The notes under the pieces were generated by a model. That model did not search any database. It saw nothing but the letters and a program-made list of their open reading frames with translations, and had not been told where the DNA came from. Positions 13,662-25,600 of a DNA stretch of 64,000 bases are shown in pieces. The stretch comes from Phalacrocorax aristotelis (Eukaryota > Chordata > Aves > Suliformes > Phalacrocoracidae), in NCBI RefSeq assembly GCF_949628215.1, contig NC_134277.1:93609963-93673962 (forward strand), written 5' to 3'. Numbering within the stretch: position 1 is the stretch's first letter; each line of letters begins with the position of its first letter. The position numbers and the translations under genes were made by a program.

Positions 13662-16600
13662 GTAAGATCACTTATTGTCAAATACCTGTGTGTGTTTTTC
13701 TATGCTAAAACAGACTGAGAACAGGATTTGGGGGGGGAAGGGGGGGGCATGAGGAAGAAGAGAATAAAAAGAAGGAAAACAACCACAATGGATAGGGGAT
13801 GAGGACACCAAGCATCAGGTTTATGTTTAGCTTTAAATTGTCTGTAAATAGGAACAGAAGTGAGAAGTTTCCCCAAAGTGGGAATAAAACAGGCTTCCTT
13901 TACTTGACTGCAAAGAGGAAAATAACAGAAGAGTAAAGGGGTGTTGGTGAATGGACATACATGTGTTTGGGAGTGCATGTTTGTATATATGCCTGTACAC
14001 ATACAATATACCCCTACCCGTGCATGCATAATTGTTGCATTCAGACCAAGTACCGGATGGCTAAATCTGCTGCCTCCCTTAAAATATTGCAGTCTCCTTT
14101 CGTGCTGCGTCCTTTTTCTTCTCCTATCATCCTGCAATCCTCAGAGTCAGACCTTAATTTCGATTCTGTGACTATGTGCGTTTCTGCCCCCGCAAAAAAA
14201 AAAAATAAAAAAAAAAAAGGAAAAAAGGGAGAAAAAGACAAAATCCAAAATCGACTTCTTTGAAGACCTTCCCCGCCGCCCCCCCGCCGCCTTCCTCCCT
14301 CCTCGCCGAAAGGCGCGCCTTGCATTTCAAGCAGCCCCGGCGCTGCAGGAACCAGTTGTTTGGGACCTCGGGGCTGCGGCGACGCTGTCAGCACCATGGA
14401 CAGATCGCGCGGGGACGCCCCCGCCGCCCCCTGCCCGCTCGCCGCCCCCTGCCCGCTATCCCCTGCCCGCCGCCCCCTGCCCCCTCCCCGCTGCCCGCTG
14501 CCCCCTGCTCCCTGCCCACTCCTCCCTGCCCGCTATCCTCTGCCCCCTGCCCCCTCCCCGCTGCCCCCTGCCCCCTCCTCGCTCCCCGCTGCCCGCCCAC
14601 CCCTGCCCCCGCCCCGCTGCCCTTGCCCCTTGCCCCCTTCCCGCTACCCCCTGCCCGCCGCCCGCTGCCGTTCCCTGCCGGCAGCTCCCCGCCGGCTTTG
14701 CGAGCCTGTGCCGGCTGCGCTTGGCGGTGCGATCGGGGAGGGTGCTGGCAGCATTCCCCTCCGCGTCCCCGCACCACTCACACACTCACACGCACTGACC
14801 AGGAGGGGAGGGGACGAACAAACAAATGGGGGGGGGGGAAGCCAGAACAAAACAAACTCACAAGCCCCGAATACACGAAATGCACAGTCCTTCTGTCAGT
14901 TTAACTCGGTGACTAGCAATCGCTGACTGGGGGGAGCGGGGTTGGGGGGCGCAGAAGAAGGGACGCTGTGAAATATAAAGCTAGTAGCTTTGCTAAGTAT
15001 CTGTTGCCAAGCACAAATGTAGGGGGAAAATGAAGTAACACTGGTTGAGTGTATCACTAAATTATACCCCCAATTTCAGGTTAGCTAGGAAGACTGGATA
15101 AAAAGAGAGGAAGAGGGGAGGAGACAATGAGCAATATTTCCTTCACATCATAATATGCTCTAGTCAATCTGTAACAATGCATAACAGAAAGCAACATTGC
15201 GGGGTCTTTTCAAATTTTCCTCTTCTTGAAACACAGGTTTTATTTATTACATAGTTTGTCTGCAGTCCCTCTCACTTGACTATCGTGTTTGATTATGTTG
15301 CACAGTTTTAAACGGAGCTGTAGGAAAGGATGAAAAGGAAGTAAAGACTGAGACTTAAAGAAATACTGGTGCCCTGGGCTATGTCCATCAGGATTAGTTT
15401 TTAAACCTAGCAGTGGTACACTGAAACGGGCAGATCCCGTTTGTTACAGGACTGGGATACAAAGGTGAAGGTTAGTTCTAGAAAGTGTCTGCCAGGACTG
15501 AGAAACAGAAGATGTATTGCTTCTTGGTCTGATTATGCAAGCAGAGGTTCTCAGAAAGAGCAACTAACTCAGGTAAAGCCTTTGAAATGGGCTTTGATGA
15601 GTGGTTGTAACCCGCGCCTCAGAAGAGTGCCCCTTCCAACAGCTGCTCCAGCCAGCTGTGGAAGATTTAACAATTCACACATCTCCAGCTCAGCCCTACA
15701 TAATACAATAAATCAGTCTGTTTTTTTTTTTTTTTCCCTCTTCCAAATTGGTTTTGCACAAAATCCCTCGGTGAGTCTGGTGAAATACTGCATTCTGCCC
15801 AAGGGTATTTGGACCTAATTACACGAAACTTTACTAACCCATGGGAGAAAGCGGGGTGGGGAGGTCTATAGCATTTCCCATGAGCAGAGCTTAGAGAGTA
15901 AAAAAAGGTGGATTTGTGCATACTGGAGGAAAGGCATACTTGGGTGTGACAGAGACCACGGGAGATAATGTGTGGGAAAACTGGAAAATCAGAAAAGAGG
16001 GGGAATGAGGAAAAGAAAATGGATAAATTAATTGAAAAAAAGAGAGAGGCAGAAGGGGAAAAGCAACAAAAAGCAGAGAATGAGCAGTGAGTAGGTAACA
16101 GGAGATCCCAACATGTTATGCATTTGTTTTGCAGCAAAATTCACTGAGTTTCCCCGAAATGTCACGGCCACTGAAGGGCAGAATGTGGAGATGTCTTGTG
16201 CTTTCCAAAGTGGCTCTGCTTCGGTGTACCTCGAAATCCAGTGGTGGTTTCTGCGGGCCACTGAGGACCAAGAGGCTGGAGCTGAGGTGACAGGCACCCA
16301 GGTACTGATCCTCTGCCGTGGGGTCCCCAAACCACCCAGGAATGCCACAGGAGGGGAGGCGGAGAGGAACAGAGGGAAGGAAGGGGGTGGGGGGAGAGGG
16401 AGGGAGCAGAGGGAGGTTCTGGATCTCCCCAGGGACTTAATTCTGACCATGAAATAACAGTATAGGAACCTGCAGAGAAAAATGCCCACCTCAAGGGATG
16501 GTGCTTATGGTGCCTGCCGCTCTCAGGAATACAGCAAGGGACATTCACAAAACCACACAGATTCCCAAAGCCTCTTCCCCCCCCCCCCCCCCATTTTCCC

Positions 16601-19600
16601 TTTGGAAAGCAGCTGTTCAGAGACTGCTTCTTGTGGGAATTTGTTATTTCCCAAATGGCAAGATCCTACACGTGCCCTCCAGTTTACAGCCGCTTGACAG
16701 CACTAACTCTGCATGCAGCTGCCACAGGAGGGCACACACACCGCGGGGGGTGGGGGAGGAGGCGGACAAGGGGGAACCAATGCCCCAAAGAAAAAGAAAA
16801 AAAAACAACCCCCAGAAACAAAAAATCACACGACAGCCAGAAATTGCCAATTTCAGCTTTCCGAGCGGGACAGAGGGGTCCGTGACCACTTACACTGCCG
16901 CCCAGGGACGCTCCTCCCGTCCTCCGCTGCCACCTCCGTACCGGTCCGGCGTTCGGCTGCCCCGAACGGACGCCCACGCGAGTCGGGTGGGCGGCGGGTC
17001 CGTAGGGCAGTGCCCCTCTGCCACGCTTTGGTGGGGCGCCTGGGGGCCCCACGCCGGCGCTCCCCGGCGCGGCCCGCAGGTGGCAGGCGCGGCGCGCCGC
17101 TCCACGGTGTGCGCGGCGCGGCGCGGCGCGGGTCGCGCGGCGGGGCGTGGGCCGCGACCCACGGCGGCGCTCCTTTCCCTGCAGGTGGAGCTGCTGCCCG
17201 AGCGGGACCTGGACAGCGACGGCACCAAGATCAGCGTAAGTGGCGCCGCAGGGCGCGCGCGGCCCCCGCCGGCCGGGCGGGTCCTTCCTGAGCCAGCGGC
17301 CAGCCGGGCGCGCGGCGGGGTGCCGCGAGGCTGCGTCCGTGTGTCCGTCCGTCCCCTCCCCCGCACCCCCGCACCCCCTCCCCATCTGCACCGCAACCTG
17401 CAGCGGGCAGGCGGCCGGCAGCCGCAGCTCCCCCCTCGCCGGCCCTCGGCGGAGGGTGCCGGGCCGGCCCTGCCCCACGCGGCTCACGGCCCGGGCACCC
17501 CGGGGCGTGAAGGCATCGGCCAGCGAGGCCCAGGCTGTAGACCTTCGCCAGACTCTGTTTACACCGCGTGAAGCAGACAGCCTGCGCCCATCCTTTTACC
17601 TCTTGTTTTCATTTACCTGGGCAACTGCTGTGTCTGCCTTAGCGCTCCAAAGCTGGTTTTGAGGCTGAAATTTGGCCGTGAGGCTGCACTTCCCTTCAGT
17701 GGGGTGTGCAGCTATTTAAATGGGCTCATATCAGCTGGCAGAAAAAAAGCTCAGAAAGTCTCTGGGCAAGACCTCCCCGTCGGGAGTAATATCCACCCTT
17801 GGCTGCAGAGACTCTCTCTTAGGAAAGTGAGGTTCTGACACCAGAGTTAACCCATCTGCTGTTTGAAGATTAAACCAGAATGTTGTCTTCACAAAATTAC
17901 GAATAGCATTGCTCCAGCCCTTGTCCAGGGAAAGGATGCCTTCTTCAGCAGACCCTGAGTCAGGCACAGCCGCAGCCTCTGACCTCAGAAGAGTTCAGAC
18001 CTTCCTCCTTCAGTGTCCCTAAAAATGTGTTGGTGGTGGGGTTGTGGTGTGGTGCTCACTGCAGTGGAAAGACACAGGCACTTAGCAGATGCTGCAGCAT
18101 GAGTGTTCCTTACGAGCCCAAAGGGTTTTTTTTTTTTTTCCCCCTTTCTCAGACACTATCTCTTAGAAAGAGCCTTTTAGCTGCAGCCAAGGCTGTGAGT
18201 ACCAGCAAAGCTTAAAAGAGCAGCAGATAGAGGTGAATCATTTCTGTTAAATCCTTTACTCTGCTGCTCTTTGGTGCCTACAGATAACTAACCAAGTAAT
18301 TACTTCAGGTCAAAGTGCAGCCAGGTATAGCTAAAGGGCACTTATAAACAAGAATTCAGATATGTTATATTCAAAACAATATATATTCTAGCCATAGTTA
18401 CATTTCCTATGATACTTCCCACCATACACTATAAATGATTTGTGTCATGGGCCGTATCTTCAGTTACATTTCTAGACTATCTTACAAATGAGGCCCACAT
18501 GAGGTCTTTGGATACTATTGCACTAGACATAGTGCTAGAAGCCAATTTATTTCTTATCCATACTGGTTTATTCAAAATCCCCATAGTAATCCATAAGATC
18601 TGTGACACAGTGTAGGCTGTAAAGCTTGTCCCATCTTTCAAGTTAAAAATCTCGTTGTCTCATTATGTATGATAATAATTCACGGTGGGGCATTCATACA
18701 GTTTTTATAAGCTTGCAAAACCATTTTATATTTGTAATAAAAAAAGTCAGCATTAGGTTGACAGTCTAAATACACTTGTGACAAATGTAGCCTTTTTTTC
18801 TTTCTTGAAGACATATACAGAATCCCCATTAGTACTACTGGAAAGTATCTTCATGAAGAGGAGAGCAAACTTTTAAGTGCATTTAATAAATTCTTTAAAG
18901 AAATGGTAAAATATACTAAACGTGTTTCTAAACTGTGCTGAAATACGCCACGTTTATTGGTTTTAAATGATAATCGGGCATGAATTGAAAACATGCATAC
19001 ATACTGACTTCAACAATTTCAAAATTTCAAATCAAAAACCAAAACAAATTCTGTTTTTCATTAGTGCTATGCAACAGTTAATTTTGCAGATATTGCATGG
19101 GAGCAGATGAAGGCAGAATATGACCAACAGATCCTCTTTCCATTCATATGAAACTTCTTTAATCCTTTGGCTGAATATGAGCTGTTCAGTAGAGATAGAT
19201 TATTATTGAATACGGTTTAAATAACTATACAGTGCTTTCTGTGTAATTAATATTGCGTATGTTATGCCTGAAAGTATGCAGTCCATACTTTCAACTCAGT
19301 TTGCCAAGTATAAACTCAGAGCTGGATACAACACAACACACTGTAAAGTCCATCCAGTACCTTAAAGCAATAATGTATTCACAAGTATTGCTCTTCTGTT
19401 TATCAAGCAGGCAGAGTAAGTGCTTTGCCAACACTGGTGACTGCAGCATGCCAAGCCATCAGCAGCAGCGTGTTATATAATCGCCAGTAACATGTGCCTA
19501 GTTTCAATCTAACAGTTCTCCATTTTTGTGGTCTACCGTGTATTCGTCATCCTGATGTTTCCTCAATGACTGTCACTGATACGACACAAAGCAACATTTG

Positions 19601-22600
19601 CATCCGTGTTCGTGTAATGGTGGAAGTAAACCAGGTTCAGTTGTTCTTCAAAGCTGAAGTTTTCTGTCCCACTGAATCCTTCTTAACTGGCCCTCTGTGG
19701 GGCAACAGATATTAATCCAGATAGAAAGTAATAGTCAATTAATTAAATATAAATTCTCTAAAGTGATGGACGTACAGAAGGGAATGTGTGTTACCTTTCC
19801 TAATGCATCTTAATACTTGTCACACATTTCTGGACGCATAATTTATTCATGTCTGCTTTAATTATGTGAGACAAAAATATGTTATGTTACCTTCAGATAT
19901 TAAAAGCAATTAAAAATAAATCAGGAGTCTTATTTTAGCTGACAACTTTTAAGATTATCTTGAATGTGTGCTACTTGAATATGTGCTGCAGAAATTATAT
20001 ATGACTTCTAATAAGTACATATTTATATAAATGAGACAAAATGAACCACCTGACACAAGATGTCTTGTTATGGTTAATAAATAGAAAATACCAAAGGTTT
20101 GGACACGCCTGAAGGAGACAAACTGAATGTCAAATATGCAGTTTCAATGTACTGAAAACTACAAGGTAATCAAATAAATTGTTATTAAAGACGTTTAAAT
20201 ATTGGCAAGCATCTCCAATAAAATTCTTAATGTACTGCTTCAAAAACTGAATTATTCAATAAAGCCAACTAAATGGAAAGTTTTAACCAATGAAGTGCAC
20301 AGATATTAGGTTTATGTAGAAAAGCTCATTAAGAATGTTTCATGATCTTAAGCAATTAATTGGAATGAGCACAGTAGTTTGGGTTATTTGTCTGAGGCCA
20401 ATTAGCTTTTCAGAGCAAAACAGCTAAACAGTGTTGGAAAGAAGACGTCAGACATCCTCATAGATACAAATAATCATGCTCATCCTTGATGCAACTTCCC
20501 TGCAGTAAGCACAATCACACCACTGATTAATTTGGCACTTGACTTCTCTGAACAGGCTCTACATCAGTAGAGTCTTCCCAGAGAAAGAATAATACCTGAC
20601 AACAAGTTTGTTTGTTTGTTTTCTGGCAAATTTGCAGACAGTGAAAGTACAAGGGAATGACATCTCCCACAAGCTGCAGATCTCAAAAGTGAGGAAAAAG
20701 GATGAAGGCTTGTATGAGTGCAGGGTGACCGATGCCAACTATGGAGACCTTCAGGAATACAAGGCCCAGGCATTTCTCAAAGTCAACGCTAACAGCCACT
20801 CTCGGCGAATGCAAGCCTTTGAGGCATCTCCAATGTGGTTGCAAGATATGAAACCTCGCAAAAACATCTCAGCAGCTGTTCCAAGTAGCATCCATAACTC
20901 TGCCAATCAGCGTGTGCGCGCCACCTCCAGCCCTGAAGCAGCAGCCAAAATCCCCAAACAAAGTCCACAATCAGGTATGGTAAAGCATTTTGAGCTTTCA
21001 TTTGATTGCTTACCAGCATGTAAAAGGAGGCTAACTCAACAAGGTAACCAGGAATTGTGACCAGGAAGAGTGTGGTGCTCATTTATTCCTCCTTCTTTCT
21101 GGCTCTCTTCCTCCTGCTATCTCCTTACTTCCTAAAAGCTGAAGAATAAGTTTCTGGGCAGAAGAAGCAAAAAGCCTTAAATTCCTATACATGGATTTTA
21201 TCTCTACTGGTTTTATCCACCTAAGGTTAGCTCTCTAACCAAAGCTTAGCTTTCCCTGTAGTGTGTGTGGAGAGACAGGGGCATGCCAGTGAATGACGCA
21301 TCCCATTTTAAGGTGGCTCTGCATGATAAATAAAACACCTATCCAGAAGTGTTTCTTCCTAAGTTAATTTACACCAGTCACCTAACTTTTATATCTCTAA
21401 CATTCAGTGAAAGTAGTCTGCTTTTAATATCAAACCTATTTTCATAAGGAACTTGACTTCTAAATCTAAGCAGACCTTAGGTACAGCAGATGGTTTCTCC
21501 CTTGTATAGGCTTTAGAAAGACCATGGGTTTGTCAGAGAATGTGGGTTTGTCATCTTCAGCTGCTTGATCACTGGCTTTGAGTCAAGCATTAAAATGGCA
21601 ACGCCTCAATTTTCTGTCATGTAGAAATCAACATGCTACACATTTTGTTTGAGGGGTTTTGTACAGCACTGTATAAATAACCTATAAGCAATGTAAGTCT
21701 GCATCTTCTACATTGATACAGTAAAATTCAGGGTTATGTAAAGGTACATGAAGATACAGGAGGTGCAGCTGTTGACCACTGTATGATGGCAGTAGAGAGA
21801 TGGGCAGGGTAAAAAATTGACGTCTGTTGTAAATGATCAAAAATCCTCTAGAAAACAAACTGTGCAAGCTTAAGGGTTTCTGGGTTACTTCTGCTTACAC
21901 TGAGGGCCCACTGTGCGGCAGGAGACCACAACCTAGCTTAAACCAACCTAGTTTGTTCTGATGCATCATGTTTCTGCTAGCAAATGCCATGTCATCAAAA
22001 CCAAAACTGGGAATACAACAAATTTCATAGCACACTTATTGTGAAATCACTTTCGTCTTACAGGCTTACTATTAGAAAAACGTTTTGATAAGGAAAATAC
22101 ATTTTATTACAGATTGGAACAATATGATTATTCATATGAAAATTCTTATTGCTATTAGAAAAGATGATGCACATACTATCAGCATTTTACATCTGTGTAC
22201 ATTTTTTATTTAAAAGATAATTCTCTTTCTCTGAAATGGAGCCACTTGCAATTTTTTAGCTCTTCCAAAAAATGTTTAAGCTGTTAGAAGAAAAAAAATA
22301 CTTCAGCTGATTTAAAATCATCATTCTACCAAGGCTTTCATTTCAGAGAAATATATATACCACTTATTTTCCATTGGACTCATACATTTCGAAGTAGCAG
22401 ACTCATCTATAAAATGAAAACTCAGGTTTCTGTTCAGTTTGATGTGAAATTATTTAAAATAGTCACAAGTTTATGAAATACATAGCTACAGACTACACTG
22501 CAATGCGGCCAAAGTGTGCACACAACAGCTAATCCACAAAATCACTTTGGATATATACTTGAATCTATAATATTTTTTATGTCTTTAATCCAAGCAATGT

Positions 22601-25600
22601 CTTGCCTCATTACTGGACATTTGTTATTTGAGAGCTAGTAGCTTATTACATGGAAAGGTCCCTGTAAAAAAACAAAACCAAAGCAAAACAACCCCCCCCC
22701 CAAAAAAAAAAAAAAACATAGAAAAACTTAATCTCTAATTTTTTTATTGAACAAAGATTATTGCAGATCAAGTACAGACAATCCCAATCATAAATAATTA
22801 AAAAATTAAAAGATTAAAATATAATTTAGTTTATTAATTCATTTGTTTTGTGATGAAGCACAGATTAATGCTGTATTCATCAGAGGTGAAACTCATCTAC
22901 TGAAGAAGCAAAGAGTGTACCAAGAATCCATATTAGGCCTAATTTCAATTTAACGGTCAATTGCTACACAGTAATTACTGGTGATATTTTTGATGAGCAT
23001 CAGTTTAACTCTTGAGAACCAAGATTTACTTTCTTTTACTGGAGAAAATCTGGGCCTGATTTTCCAGCTGTGATGTGATTTGGATTTTCACTCCATTTTA
23101 CACTCACTCTATACCAACAGAAATACCCATGGGAGCACAAAGCAGTGAAGGTTTTTAGCTCTGTGTAACTTTGAGGAGCAATTTCAGCTGAGGAAGGAGA
23201 GATATCAGTTGTGAGACCTCAGAAAAGCAGAAGGAAGGCGTCATAGACAGTAATAGTGGTTCTTTTTATGATATTGAATCCACATAATCTCCTTATATTG
23301 TCGAATGAGAACCTCTTCCCTTCTTCAACATCATGCTAGCTATATATGCTAGCACATACATAGCGCAAGATTGCTGTGTGACTACATTATATGTAAGCAA
23401 TGTATCCATCCAACCTAGAACACAGAAACATGGTTGAATACAAATCTATCGTTATTAACCATGTTTGTATTTGAAAGACATAGGGGGTGATTGTGATGTG
23501 TTTGTTCATGTTGAGTAATACATTGACTTCAACAATACTGTTTGAAGAGAGAAGTACTATTAGCCATAGGTAATTGTATCTAATATTCTCCAATATTAGA
23601 GAGCTGGTACATAGCTATTGGCAAGCAATAAATTTTACTGCCGTTGCTCACAGACTGTTGCAGAATACAAATACAGCAGAGGGAAACGTGACACTGAAAT
23701 TATTGGGAAATCTGTATTCAGTTATTTCTGAAGATTTTGGCTACTAATATAAGAAAGAATGGCTCTGATTATATGAATGTTTTGTCCCCAAAACTTATTT
23801 TTGAAAGGTAGATAGCACTCTACTTAACTCCTTCTACCCTGAAGCACAATGAAGAATTTTGTTTCTTAACAATAGATATTTAATACCATAGCCTTACAAA
23901 AGCAGTTTACAGTCACTGCCATTTTAAAATATCAGCATTTCCCAACTGAACAGATATTTCTGCCATTCTCCTCTTTTACACAAAACTAAGAATATCTGTG
24001 ATAACTATGAGGGACCTATATAGCCAGGGCTGACAAATTAAAGTGATATGAGGTCCATTCAGCATTTTGCGCTGCTCGGAAAAATGCCACATGAGTGTAA
24101 AAAAGATATTTGTTATTGTTAGCATAATGGAGATGCAGTATAGGAAGAAAGAGCTAAAGAGAACATCTCCCACAGACAGTCTTCAGATAATATACTGAGG
24201 AGTACTAAACATCTACCTCGAAGTCAAAAAAGTCAGGAAAGCAAAAGTCAAAGCTAACACAGCTTGACCCTTTCATTTCATATTCATAGGCTGCAGCAAA
24301 TGAAGTAAGCCATCACAGTTTAACAGGAATCTGAGTAATTTGACAGGCAAATCTGCATATATCCAGAAAATATCCTATGTGGGTGGAATGACAGACTTTT
24401 TTTTCTGCATAATTCATAACAACGTATCTTAGTCCAAAGGTAAAATTACAGAGTTATCACACAGCCTTGTAACTCTAATCAATGTTGCAATTAACTGAGG
24501 TCCAAGAGCTGCAATGAATTCAGGTAAAAGGAAGCTAAATAATCTACAGGCTGCACCAAGTCTCACTGTTTCATGGATATAAATCTAGCCAAATCCTGCT
24601 GCCTGCATTCAAGTCACTCAACATTTATAGCAGCACAAAGGGCTGCAGAATTTGATGTGCTGCAAATATCTATATCCCCCAAACTCTTCCTGTTCTGCCA
24701 ATGCTCTGTTAAAGCACTCAAACCCATTAGTTGCTTTTCAGACTCAAGAAGGTTTAGAAAACTCAAGAGGGAATAGCTGCAAATGAAGAAGTGACGTTAG
24801 GTCCATTTTCTGACTGCTTACATATAGACTCTGCACATTTCTAGGAAATTTTGTTCTTTCCTCAAGCTACAAATACAGCTATTGACCCAACTACATGCCA
24901 AAAATGTTCCTGTGATAATGACAGAGTTGCAGTGAGTGACTTGAAAAAGAGCAAAAAGGAGAAGGTCCTTACCTAAGACAGAATGACTTGGATTCTTGGC
25001 ATCATAAACCACACAGAGAGCTGATCATCAGGCGTGAATGCAAAAGAAGAGGATGAAAACATGTTTCTTCAGTCTGTTGATACTGACAAACCGATGACAT
25101 TCCTTCCGGCCACCATTTTTATCTACAGAATCCAGGAATCCTTTATTATCAACCCATTGTAAGCACAAATTTTATGTCCAGTTTGGAACCTTCTGGGATA
25201 TAAAACAATTTCTGTGTTGTTTCATTCTTCTTTTATATTACATCTCCTCTTAAAGTGAAGGGACAAAAAGTCTGCTCTGGTCTCCACCAAGGCGACAGCC
25301 AGCATGACTGCTTTATTCACTAAGAGAAAGACTTTGGCTTTTGCAGCTGCTGTTTTAGAAACTGTGAGTATCCATAAGGCTAGGAGGCACCAACCGTTTC
25401 TGTGATTGTTGCATAGGGCTACATTAAAGCAAAAGCCAAATGAAAGTTTTGTTTCTCTTGTTCTGAACCTTATTCAGCCATTCTCAGCAATTCTTGCAAA
25501 AAGATGATGCAAGGACTATCCCATTTTACACCCATGTACACTACAATCTCTGTTTTTACTTGAAACGTACACCTTAGTTTTCTGTTCCTGAAATGAAGAC

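Larger units (their letters stand above)
13662..16134 (+). other. VSTM2A: VSTM2A intron 1
   Basis: 2,473-nt intron with strong donor GTAAGA and acceptor TTTTGCAG. It holds short G-runs near 13731-13747, an A-rich tract at 14194-14226, the CpG-rich minisatellite block and a T15 run at 15721-15735. No exon was recognised inside it. Confidence 0.85.
16302..17184 (+). other. VSTM2A: VSTM2A intron 2
   Basis: 883-nt intron with weak donor GTACTG and acceptor CCCTGCAG. The first 120 nt are G-rich with a G-quadruplex motif, followed by a C16 run at 16577-16592, and the 3' end lies in the CpG-rich block. The open frames spanning it are compositional. Confidence 0.9.

Noticed and set aside
14260..14926. 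Overlapping 188-214 codon open frames in the C-rich minisatellite, and antisense frames of up to 129 codons
   Set aside because: All are translations of the tandem unit (Pro/Leu/Cys/Ala or Gly/Arg/Gln runs). The strong Kozak ATG at 14396 is recorded as a finding but does not make a protein on its own.
16684..17487. 267-codon antisense open frame
   Set aside because: Shadow of the same CpG-rich block; Arg/Pro/Ala-rich low-complexity translation with no recognisable family.
16498..17571. 357-codon + strand open frame across intron 2, exon 3 and intron 3
   Set aside because: The length comes from GC-rich composition with few stops. It reads through splice sites, and its translation is Pro/Arg/Ala-rich with no domain. 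Exon 3 is used in a different frame by VSTM2A.
20608..21060. 150-codon frame covering exon 4 with intronic ends
   Set aside because: It contains the real exon 4, but the ATG at 20608 lies in the intron before the acceptor. The tail after 20974 would need intron 4 retention (stop at 21058-21060), and no sign favours that over the donor at 20975.
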